A stretch of DNA of 64,000 nucleotides, from positions 29,266,501 to 29,330,500 of the forward strand of contig AP031352.1 in NCBI GenBank assembly GCA_037833965.1, in the 5' to 3' direction. This DNA comes from Marchantia polymorpha subsp. ruderalis (Eukaryota; Streptophyta; Marchantiopsida; Marchantiales; Marchantiaceae). The notes under the pieces are model-generated. The model ran no database searches. It had not been told where the DNA came from and was given only the letters and a program-made list of their open reading frames with translations. Below are positions 50,097-59,576 of this stretch, in pieces (position 1 is the stretch's first letter; each line of letters opens with the position of its first letter). Made by a program: the position numbers and the translations under genes.

Positions 50097-52931
50097 ACGG
50101 TGGGACTGGGAAGGAGTGAGACGAGTCACACCGAGGGCATTGTCGACCCTAGTGACTGTCACGAAGTACAACTCAGTCCCGACAAGTGCTTGAAGGTATC
50201 AAGCACAGTGAGAGGAGACGAGCTAAGGAACGTACAGGCATTCCTTAGCCACTATGTCGACGTCTTCGCCTGGAAGATCGAAGACATGAAGGGGATACCT
50301 GCACGGTATGGGGAACACCGTATCGATTTACTTGACGACTCAGTACCCATACGACAGCGCCAGTATCGCCTCAACCCAAAATACTCCTTGCTAGTTAAGG
50401 AGGAGATAGATAAGTACTTGAGTGCTGGTATTATTTACCCAGTGCTCAGCAGTGAATGGGTGTCGCCGATTGTTATCGTACCCAAGAAGTTGACGGGTAA
50501 GATACGAGTGTGTCAGGATTTCCGGAAGTTGAATGCAGCAACACGCAAGGATCATCACCCGTTGCCGTTCACGGATGCCATTCTAGACCATGTCGCAGGA
50601 CATGAATGCTATAGCTTCCTGGACGGGTTCTCAGGTTACAATCAGGTGTCTATCCGGGAACAGGACAAGGATAAAACTACGTTCACAACCGACTGGGGAA
50701 CTTACGCATACCACAAGATGCCCTTCGGTCTGTGCAACGCGCCTGCCACCTTTCAACGGATGATGACCAATATCTTCCAGGAGCAACTGAGGAAGTTCCT
50801 GGAAATATTCATAGATGACTTCTGTGTCTTTGGGAAGCGGTCTGAACACCTAAGTCACTTGAAGCAGACCTTCGATAAATGTAGAGAGAGCAGTTTATCG
50901 CTGCATCCCGAGAAGTGCTTTTTCTTTATGACTAGTGGGATCTTGTTGGGTCATCGGGTCTCGGCAGACGGCATTGCAGTGGACATCGAGAAGGTCAAGG
51001 TTATACTCGAGCTTGAGCCACCCACGAATCTAAGAGAGCTGCGAGCATTCCTGGGTCATGTGGGCTACTACCGAAGATTCATACACCTGTATGCAATACT
51101 GGCGGCGGACCTGACCAAGTTGTTGAAGAAGGACGAGCCTTATGCCTGGGGTGCGAACCAGCAGTCAGCATTTGAGGCTCTTAAAGCGAAACTCACGACT
51201 GCTCCCGTGCTAAGGAGTCCAGACTGGAATCGACCATTCCATGTTTACGTTGACACATCTGCATTCGCCATCGGTATAGTACTGAGTCAAAAGGATGACA
51301 ACAAAAAGGACTACCCGATCTATTTCGCGAGCCAACAGCTGTCTCTAGCAGAGCAGAAGTACACCACGACGGAGAGAGAAGCGTTGGGGATGGTGTACTC
51401 CTGTAAAAAGTTCCGTCACTACCTAATCTGCTACGAGTTTGTGTTCCATGTGGACCACTACGCATTGCAACACCTAGTCAAGAAAGCCGACCTATCCGGT
51501 CGGATCGCCAGGTGGGTGTTGTTGCTACAAGAGTTCACCTACACAGTCCAGACCAGGAAAGGGGTGCACCACGAAAATGCGGATTACTTGTCCCGATTAT
51601 GGACCCAGCCGACAGAGGAGGAATTGGTGGACGATTTTCCAGATGAAGAGTTATTTCAGTTGTCTGCGGGGCATGAGTCCCGCTATGCCGACCTGTATCG
51701 ATATCTGCTAACCCTTCAGTGTCCCGTAGGCATGGATTTGGAACAACGAACTGTCTTTATTCATAAGGCAGGCCCGTACCAACTCCAGCAGGGGGTTTTG
51801 TTCAAAAAGATGGCAGATGAGCGCTTATGCAGATGCCTGGAGGAATCAGAGGTACCAAGAATAGTGAGTGCGATGCATACAGAGGAGGCGGGTGGACACT
51901 ATGCCACCAGGAACACGGTCACAAAGATTCTAAATGCGGGGTATTGGTGGCCGACCATGTTTAAGGATGTTCTCGATTACATCCGCAAGTGCGACAGTTG
52001 CCAGAGGACGGGGAGACCAACGCCTACAACACGCTGGCCCCTGACTCCCATCATGCCTCTAGCACCTTTCGAAAAGTGGGGCATTGACTTTGTAGGGCCG
52101 ATACAACCAGTGACTAGAAGCACACGAAGGCGCTACATTCTGGTAGCAACGGACTACGCCACCAAAATGGTGGAGGCCAGGGCCACCAGAAGGGATGATG
52201 CTGCCACAGTGGCAGCCTTCTTGTTTGAGTCGATTATCACACGCTACGGATGTCCCTTAGAGCTAGTCAGCGACCGGGGCACGCATTTTCTAAATCAGAT
52301 CATCGAAGATCTGACACGGTATTTCCACATCAAGCACCGGAAGACTACTCCATACAATCCCAAGGCGAATGGACTGACGGAGAAGTCCAATGGTCTGCTG
52401 TGTAAAATACTACTCAAGGTCACGGTGAATCACGCTCACGACTGGGATACGAAGCTAGCAGCCGCTCTATGGGCGTACCGGACAGCTGAGAAGATCACGA
52501 CCAAACAGACACCATACTTTCTGGTGTATGGGCAACACCCGATCCTCCCGATCGAGTTTGAAGTACCCACCCAACGAACGTTGGATTTGCAGAGGATGGG
52601 CGCAGAGGAGAGTCAGCTCTACAGGTTACAGGAGGTCACGCTGCTGGATGAGAGGAGACGAGACGCCGAAGATCGCACCAGGAAAATCCAGCTCCGCCGA
52701 AAGGAGAGATACGATAAAAAGATCAAACCTGTACTCCTGCAGGCGGGTGATTTGGCATTGCTCTACGACAGCAGGCATGCCAGATTCCCAGGCAAACTAC
52801 ACCTAAGATGGATGGGACCTTACAGGGTTGTCGAAGTCTTCTCGAATGGATCCATCCAACTTGCGGACCTGGCCGGCGATCTGTTAGGCACCCGAGTGAA
52901 CGGGTGGCGGTTGAAGAAATACCACATGTGA
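50091..52931 (+). CDS. pol: Element 2 pol: reverse transcriptase, RNase H, integrase
   Basis: Open frame of about 946 codons in gag-pro register; first Met at 50100 (943 residues). Positions counted from that Met: RT with PFGLCNAPATFQR and FIDDF (about 236-240); RNase H with VYVDTSAFAIG (about 381) and TTTEREALG; integrase zinc domain ending CDSCQR (about 632); core GIDFVG (about 662), SDRGTHF (about 724), NGLTEKSN (about 760); GPY region RWMGPYRV (about 904); end VNGWRLKKYHM. All catalytic residues are seen and no stop is visible. No chromodomain. Confidence 0.96.
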   Translation, partial: QLTVGLGRSETSHTEGIVDPSDCHEVQLSPDKCLKVSSTVRGDELRNVQAFLSHYVDVFAWKIEDMKGIPARYGEHRIDLLDDSVPIRQRQYRLNPKYSLLVKEEIDKYLSAGIIYPVLSSEWVSPIVIVPKKLTGKIRVCQDFRKLNAATRKDHHPLPFTDAILDHVAGHECYSFLDGFSGYNQVSIREQDKDKTTFTTDWGTYAYHKMPFGLCNAPATFQRMMTNIFQEQLRKFLEIFIDDFCVFGKRSEHLSHLKQTFDKCRESSLSLHPEKCFFFMTSGILLGHRVSADGIAVDIEKVKVILELEPPTNLRELRAFLGHVGYYRRFIHLYAILAADLTKLLKKDEPYAWGANQQSAFEALKAKLTTAPVLRSPDWNRPFHVYVDTSAFAIGIVLSQKDDNKKDYPIYFASQQLSLAEQKYTTTEREALGMVYSCKKFRHYLICYEFVFHVDHYALQHLVKKADLSGRIARWVLLLQEFTYTVQTRKGVHHENADYLSRLWTQPTEEELVDDFPDEELFQLSAGHESRYADLYRYLLTLQCPVGMDLEQRTVFIHKAGPYQLQQGVLFKKMADERLCRCLEESEVPRIVSAMHTEEAGGHYATRNTVTKILNAGYWWPTMFKDVLDYIRKCDSCQRTGRPTPTTRWPLTPIMPLAPFEKWGIDFVGPIQPVTRSTRRRYILVATDYATKMVEARATRRDDAATVAAFLFESIITRYGCPLELVSDRGTHFLNQIIEDLTRYFHIKHRKTTPYNPKANGLTEKSNGLLCKILLKVTVNHAHDWDTKLAAALWAYRTAEKITTKQTPYFLVYGQHPILPIEFEVPTQRTLDLQRMGAEESQLYRLQEVTLLDERRRDAEDRTRKIQLRRKERYDKKIKPVLLQAGDLALLYDSRHARFPGKLHLRWMGPYRVVEVFSNGSIQLADLAGDLLGTRVNGWRLKKYHM

Positions 52932-52951
52932 GTGTTCGCGTGGGCGCTCAC

Positions 52952-52968
52952 AATTGAGGAGGGGAGCA
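52952..52968 (+). other. Polypurine tract of element 2
   Basis: AATTGAGGAGGGGAGCA directly before the 3' LTR start TGTGGTACC. Confidence 0.9.
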
Positions 52969-53873
52969 TGTGGTACCCCACTTTTGGTAATTTTGAGGAA
53001 ATTAAAACATTTTTGGAAAAAACTGTACCCTGGCAGCATTGTAAATAGCCTTCGGTACATCAAAACAGAGTGAATCCGGAAGATCGCGGGGATTCTCGAG
53101 GGATCTTGTAGAATCTAGGATTTGGGGTGCAGCAGTAAGGATGGGCACCACCCTCCCTGCGAGCTCTGCAGTTAGGATCCCTACGGCGCAAGGCGCAAAA
53201 CCCGCCTTCGGAGGTTGCGTCCGCGGCGGTAGGGAAATCCTTCATAATTAGGTCAACCCTCGGGCTCCTTGACCGAGTTAGGGTCTCGTTGGAAAGAGCT
53301 CGACGCGCTGATTCTAACGAGCCCAAGAACGCCACAAACGGAGGAGAATTGCGGGAGTAATGAGGGTCGCAAGATACTCAGCTTTCCGCCTGCGCACAGG
53401 CGAAGAAAGTTTTGTCCTATGCGCGGACGAAGGAAGTTCGCCTGTGCACAGGCGAAGTAGGGTTTGGCGAGGCGCGAAGTCCGCCTACGCACAGGCGTTC
53501 GCCTGTGCACAGGCGCTTCGGCGTCGGCGGAAAATCCGCCTTGGGCCCTAGAAATGCGCCTTGTGAGGTAGAAAGTGTACGGCGCCTTCTGCGCCAGCGC
53601 GGCTCCGCGGACGAGCAAGGAGCCGCCAGAGTAATCAAATCCGTACGGACCATGCGGACGGGACGGGTGGATGCGCTCTTGGACGGACGGAGTTGCGGCG
53701 GCGGAAGCGCCGACGAAGAGACAAGGAACGGACAGTCTGGACGGAGACGGCTGACCACGGTCAACGCCTTCCGCGCCAGCGCGACGCCGCGGACGGAATT
53801 CGCCTGCGCACAGGCGAGCGCCTGTGCACAGGAGGATGAAGTTCCGCGCCGGCGGAGAATCCGCCGAGGAGTC
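52969..53873 (+). repeat. 3' LTR of element 2, first part
   Basis: Begins TGTGGTACCCCACTTTTGG and matches 5299-6180 of solo LTR 1. Contains one hairpin module (about 53278-53322) and GCCTGTGCACAGGC palindromes. Interrupted by the mini-element at 53874. No gene. Confidence 0.92.
53869..53873. repeat. Target site duplication GAGTC, left copy
   Basis: GAGTC before TGTGGTAACCC; repeated at 58274-58278. Uninterrupted LTRs have a single GAGTC here (near 6179). Confidence 0.95.
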
Positions 53874-55992
53874 TGTGGTAACCCACTTTTTGTTTTTTGT
53901 CGGAACTAAAACATTTTTGAAAAGTAAGTACCGCGGCAGAAGCTGTAAATAGTAATCGGTACGCGAAACCAGAGGATCGAGGACAGTCAAGGGGTTTTGG
54001 GCTTAGGCCACAGTGGGACGCTTGGGACGGAACGGGCGGTTCATGCTGCAGGATCCGCTTCGAGCACCTTCGGCGGTTGATCACTCATAACTTTCTCAAT
54101 TCGTAACGCCTTGAGTTGCTTCGGGTCTTGTTGCAAAGAGCTCGCAACGCTCGTTCTAACGAGACCAAGAACTTGTGAAACGGATGAGAGGTCACTGAGT
54201 TATGAGTGTCGGAAGTTACTGATGGGGGGGCCTTCGGCGGTAGAGCGACTTTGGCGGTACGCCTTCGGCGGAAGAACCGCCGGAAGATGCGCCTTGGGCG
54301 GTAGACGCCTTCGGTCAACGCCTTCGGGTCAACGCCTTCGGCGATACGGGAGAGTGCATTCGGCGGAAGAGTGAAACCCTCATAACTTTCTCAATGCGCA
54401 ACGCCTCGACTTGGTTAGGGTCTCGTTGGAAAGAGCTCGACGCGCTGATTCTAACGAGCCCAAGAACGTTGCAAACGAAGCAGGGATCCGTGAGTTATGG
54501 GCGTCGGGGTGACTGTTAGAGATTGACAAGGTGTGGAAGTGCGTCTTTGGCGGTTGGACGCATTCGGCGGTGCGCGGAAGGAGATTTCCTCCGGCGAGGA
54601 TCGGGTGGTCATGAATGTAGAATGTTCAGGTGTGGCAGTGGCGGCCTGCGAGTAGGCGGCTTGCGTGTAGGACGCGTGGAACCCACAGTCCTCGGATTTT
54701 GGAGAAGGAATTTTGGCCTAGGTTCAGAGATCTTGCGGGGCCCATATCTTTGCGATGGACGGTCGGATGGATCTGAAATTTTGTGGGGCCGTTGATCTCG
54801 GCCGGCCACGCCTGCCTGCAAATTTTCCGCCTCAGATCTTGGGTGGGAAGGCACTGGCGGCTCTGTACAGTAGGCTTAGGATTCAGATTTAGGGTTAGGG
54901 TTAGATTTAGGTTGTAAGTTAGAGGGGAAGGCAGCCGCCGACTCCTCAGGTGTAGGTTCTGTTGCGGCTCGCACCATGGTAGTGCAGTGTAGTGTAAGGT
55001 AGGACTTAGAAGGTATAAAATAGTTCCAGGCGTTTTGCCTGGGGTTCTTTCCCATCAGAAGTGCAGATCAGGAACCCATTTCCTTTGCGTGTTTGTGTCC
55101 TTGAGTTCTGTCACCACGCACGAGGAGTTACAACTTAGCGTTCCGCATTTTGTAGCTGAAGGCCTTCGGCCGAATGTTCAGAGCTAGTACAGTGGTTAGA
55201 GACTTGAGTAGTTTGGATCTGCACCTCCGGGTGACTGCCGATGCTAAGAGCCAGTGACTAGTTAGATACTTGAACAGTTTCGCCCCTACACCTTCGCGTG
55301 TTTCTTTCTGATTGTACTCCTTGGGATTTTTCCCCTGAATGCCAACGTGAAGTTTTGCTACTTCGTGTAAGCCTTGGTTGTAAATTCAGGTTACGCTGCA
55401 GCAGGTGCCTTGAGGGTAACCCCTGTAGTATTTCTGGGAATGACAAGCGCCTGAGAATTCAAACTCTTCAATAGACTGTTGTTGTGTTACTGGAATGTTT
55501 CACAGTGAGTCCTTCAGTGCGGACCTGTGTTCTCTGCGCGTTTTGTGAGTTGAGAGTGTTGTTCACCGCGTATGAGTGACTTCGATCCGAAGTAGGTAGT
55601 CCAAACCGGGTTTCCTACACTAGCAGCAAGCTAGTGGAAGCGTTGTAAAAGCCGGAGTTGGAAGTCACTGCCCGCAGCGTTGCCGAGTGTACCCTTGAGA
55701 GACTTTCCCCCTGAAATCTTGAAGTAGAGGTCCTAACGGATCTCTGGGTTGTGTTTCTGTAGTTTCAGGTGTGTGTGTGTGTGTGTGTGTGTGTTACGCT
55801 GCACTGTGCGACCTCCGAGTGCGCTCCGAGTGGACACTTGCAGTATTTCTGGGAGTGACAGTTGCCTGAGAATTCAAACTCCTCAATAGTCTGTTAAAAC
55901 GTGACACTTTGTACCCTGTGTGTTCCTCTGTCCCTGTGGGTTCGACCTTTCTACCACTATATTGCAGTTTTAGCCTTTAGTGGGTTATTACA
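53874..55992 (+). repeat. Mini-element LTR 1 (no U3 ORF)
   Basis: TGTGGTAACCC to TTATTACA. Two hairpin modules (54082-54208 and about 54370-54500), a telomere-like TTTAGGGTTAGGG stretch (about 54888-54900) where other LTRs hold the ORF end, TATA at 55014-55020, hairpin 55026-55042, GT tract near 55769-55794. No gene. Confidence 0.9.
54082..54208 (+). repeat. LTR hairpin module with nested inverted repeats
   Basis: Outer arms CACTCATAACT (54082-54092) and AGTTATGAGTG (54198-54208) are perfect complements. Inner arms GTCTTGTTGCAA (54125-54136) and TTCTAACGAGAC (54154-54165) pair with two G-T pairs and one mismatch. Repeated exactly in LTR 2. Confidence 0.8.
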
Positions 55993-56152
55993 GTTAGACC
56001 GAATTCCAAAGACAGGGATAGGAGATCCCTACACCACTTAACAGAGAACTGCCAGATCTGTCATTAAAGTTGTTGGGCACCTGAGTGAACTCCAATTTGA
56101 AATATCATTTCTAAACTGTTCGCGAGGTCGCTCACAATTGAGGAGGGGAGCA
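55993..56152 (+). other. Mini-element internal region: gag and pol-end scraps
   Basis: The first bases encode LDRIPKTGIGDPYTT-like gag sequence in frame; the last part matches the end of pol (GTxVN) and the 3' untranslated stretch CTCACAATTGAGGAGGGGAGCA-like PPT. The primer site and everything from mid-gag to late pol are gone. Confidence 0.8.
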
Positions 56153-58047
56153 TGTGGTAACCCATTTTTTGTTTTTTGTCGGAACTAAAACATTTTTGAA
56201 AAGTAAGTACCGCGGCAGAAGCTGTAAATAGTAATCGGTACGCGAAACCAGAGGATCGAGGACAGTCAAGGGGTTTTGGGCTTAGGCCACAGTGGGACGC
56301 TTGGGACGGAACGGGCGGTTCATGCTGCAGGATCCGCTTCGAGCACCTTCGGCGGTTGATCACTCATAACTTTCTCAATTCGTAACGCCTTGAGTTGCTT
56401 CGGGTCTTGTTGCAAAGAGCTCGCAACGCTCGTTCTAACGAGACCAAGAACTTGTGAAACGGATGAGAGGTCACTGAGTTATGAGTGTCGGAAGTTACTG
56501 ATAGGGGGGCCTTCGGCGGTAGAGCGACTTTGGCGGTACGCCTTCGGCGGAAGAACCGCCGGAAGATGCGCCTTGGGCGGTAGACGCCTTCGGTCAACGC
56601 CTTCGGGTCAACGCCTTCGGCGATACGGGAGAGTGCATTCGGCGGAAGAGTGAATCCCTCATAACTTTCTCAATGCGCAACGCCTCGATTTGGTTAGGGT
56701 CTCGTTGGAAAGAGCTCGACGCGCTGATTCTAACGAGCCCAAGAACGTTGCAAACGAAGCAGGGATCCGTGAGTTATGGGCGTCGGGGTGACTGTTAGAG
56801 ATTGACAAGGTGTGGAAGTGCGTCTTTGGCGGTTGGACGCATTCGGCGGTGCGCGGAAGGAGATTTCCTCCGGCGAGGATCGGGTGGTCATGAATGTAGA
56901 ATGTTCAGGTGTGGCAGTGGCGGCCTGCGAGTAGGCGGCTTGCGTGTAGGACGCGTGGAACCCACAGTCCTCGGATTTTGGAGAAGGAATTTTGGCCTAG
57001 GTTCAGAGATCTTGCGGGGCCCATATCTTTGCGATGGACGGTCGGATGGATCTGAAATTTTGTGGGGCCGTTGATCTCGGCCGGCCACGCCTGCCTGCAA
57101 ATTTTCCGCCTCAGATCTTGGGTGGGAAGGCACTGGCGGCTCTGTACAGTAGGCTTAGGATTCAGATTTAGGGTTAGGGTTAGATTTAGGTTGTAAGTTA
57201 GAGGGGAAGGCAGCCGCCGACTCCTCAGGTGTAGGTTCTGTTGCGGCTCGCACCATGGTAGTGCAGTGTAGTGTTAGGTAGGACTTAGAAGGTATAAAAT
57301 AGTTCCAGGCGTTTTGCCTGGGGTTCTTTCCCATCAGAAGTGCAGATCAGGAACCCATTTCCTTTGCGTGTTTGTGTCCTTGAGTTCTGTCACCACGCAC
57401 GAGGAGTTACAACTTAGCGTTCCGCATTTTGTAGCTGAAGGCCTTCGGCCGAATGTTCAGAGCTAGTACAGTGGTTAGAGACTTGAGTAGTTTGGATCTG
57501 CACCTGCGGGTGACTGCCGATGCTCAGAGCCAGTGACTAGTTAGATACTTGAACAGTTTCGCCCCTACACCTTCGCGTGTTTCTTTCTGATTGTACTCCT
57601 TGGGATTTTTCCCCTGAATGCCAACGTGAAGTTTTGCTACTTCGTGTAAGCCTTGGTTGTAAATTCAGGTTACGCTGCAGCAGGTGCCTTGAGGGTAACC
57701 CCTGTAGTATTTCTGGGAATGACAAGCGCCTGAGAATTCAAACTCTTCAATAGACTGTTGTTGTGTTACTGGAATGTTTCACAGTGAGTCCTTCAGTGCG
57801 GACCTGTGTTCTCTGCGCGTTTTGTGAGTTGAGAGTGTTGTTCACCGCGTATGAGTGACTTCGATCCGAAGTAGGTAGTCCAAACCGGGTTTCCTACACT
57901 AGCAGCAAGCTAGTGGAAGCGTTGTAAAAGCCGGAGTTGGAAGTCACTGCCCGCAGCTTTGCCGAGTGTGCTCGCGAGAGACTTTCCCCCTGAAATCCTG
58001 AAGTAGAGGTCCTAACGGATCTCTGGGTTGTGTTTCTGTAGTTTCAG

Positions 58048-58078
<31 letters not shown>

Positions 58079-58273
58079 GCTGCACTGTGCGACCTCCGAG
58101 TGCGCTCCGAGTGGACACTTGCAGTATTTCTGGGAGTGACAGTTGCCTGAGAATTCAAACTCCTCAATAGTCTGTTAAAACGTGACACTTTGTACCCTGT
58201 GTGTTCCTCTGTCCCTGTGGGTTCGACCTTTCTACCACTATATTGCAGTTTTAGCCTTTAGTGGGTTATTACA
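56153..58273 (+). repeat. Mini-element LTR 2 (no U3 ORF)
   Basis: Near-identical to LTR 1, same modules, longer GT tract (about 58047-58075). No gene. Confidence 0.92.
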
Positions 58274-58278
58274 GAGTC
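58274..58278. repeat. Target site duplication GAGTC, right copy
   Basis: Pairs with 53869-53873. Confidence 0.95.
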
Positions 58279-58662
58279 TGCCTGCGCACAGGCAGGAGTT
58301 GAACTTTTGTCCGACATGCGGACACACGCGTCGAGGCAGAAGGGGATTGGCCGAGGGGCGGTACGAACAAGTGTACCGCGCAAGGCGGAAAACTCGCCTT
58401 CGGCGCTGCGCTCCCATGTCCGCGGGGTAATACGCTCGCGGAGTTCAAATCCGCCAATTCGAGCGTGAGAGTTTAATCGGCGACGGCGGAGCGTGAAGCC
58501 GCGCGTGAGAGCGGAGACCGTTCCAGCGTAGAGCCGGCGCGGCCATCAAGTGAGACGTCCTCCACGAGCAAGAGCCGACCATGACCTTCGACCGGGCGGC
58601 GGAGAGCGTCCCATTCTTGAATTCGCGATTCCAATCTCTTGTGCGCGCTGCGCGCGTCCATC
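58279..58662 (+). repeat. 3' LTR of element 2, second part, truncated
   Basis: Resumes the LTR after the mini-element and matches about 6180-6571. It contains only the first 27 or so codons of the U3 ORF (from 58581), then breaks at 58662 into the family B duplication. Confidence 0.9.
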
Positions 58663-59576
58663 TCGTGGTGGTCGTGCGTCTTCGGCGGGTGGATGCCTTC
58701 GGCGGTGCGCGGAAGAGGATTCCCTCCGGCGGAGATCGGGTGGTCAGGAATGTAGAATGTGCAGGTGTGGCAGCGCCGGCGGCGTGAAGTCAAGTGGGGG
58801 AGGCAAGACGACGGTGCATGTAGTCGCGCAAGGGGAGTAGGCAGCTACCCATCATTGCGAGTGTTGCATTTCAGGCGGGCTGTGTGTGTCTCGGCCTTGA
58901 ACTTCGAAGTGGGGAGTTCGGCCTGGGAACGGAGAGCTGGTGGTGTGCGTGTGTGGAGACGGAAGTGGTGAGAATTAGGAGGGGAGTGTGGAGAGTTCGA
59001 AGTAGGAGGAAGCAAACTCTCGTGGGTGGAGAGTCGTATCAGAGAGTGAAATTTGAGTAGGATCTGAGATCAGAGTGGAAGATCTGAGAATGGGAGCTGA
59101 GAGTGAAGTGAAATCTGAGACTGAGATCTGACAGTCGGAATCTGAATTTGACACTGAAAAGGCAAAGTTGAATCTGAGAGAGGAATCTGGTGGGGTCTGA
59201 AGGTGGAAGCTGAGAAATCGACACTGAGGTCTGAGTAGGAATTGGGAGTGGGACTGGGATCTAGGATAGACCACAGCGGCTGTGGTGTTGAAAAAGTCAC
59301 CCAGAGTTGAGTTAGATCTTGATGTAACAAAGAGTTTGTCTGCTGCCCTTGTGGAGATAGCAGACAGCAAGTTATCATTTTCCGTTCTGGATAAATTGTC
59401 TGTGAACGAGCAAGTGTTTATGATCTTGTTGTCTTGGATACACTTTGAGCACATGGCTTGCGATCAGAGAAGTTAGATTATGGGAGTTCGAACCCCCACC
59501 CGGACTACAAACGCTGAAGGGTGGGAAGGTTTGGCTCACATAAAATGGTGCGTCTGCCGGGAGCCTGATCTTGTAA

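Larger units (their letters stand above)
53874..58273 (+). mobile_element. Family A mini-retrotransposon (4400 bp, non-coding)
   Basis: Two LTRs of 2119 and 2121 bp (53874-55992, 56153-58273) differing at about a dozen sites by eye, only 160 bp of internal sequence, and GAGTC on both sides. Its LTRs have family A ends, TATA, hairpin and U5 but no U3 ORF. No protein is encoded. It may have moved with proteins from full elements, although the primer site is missing. Confidence 0.92.
40075..58662 (+). mobile_element. Family A Ty3/gypsy element 2 (plus strand), both LTRs damaged
   Basis: Order: truncated 5' LTR (40075-41768), spacer, primer site, gag-pro (41855-50090, split by a solo LTR at 44050-49445), UAG readthrough, pol (50091-52931), PPT, 3' LTR (52969-53873 and 58279-58662, split by the mini-element, then cut by a rearrangement). 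Closely related to element 1 in all domains. A TGA in gag and the nested insertions inactivate it. Confidence 0.9.

Noticed and set aside
54885-54910. Telomere-like TTTAGGGTTAGGG stretch
   Set aside because: Only two or so units, inside an LTR and repeated in its partner LTR (about 57167-57182); not a telomere or a clear interstitial array.
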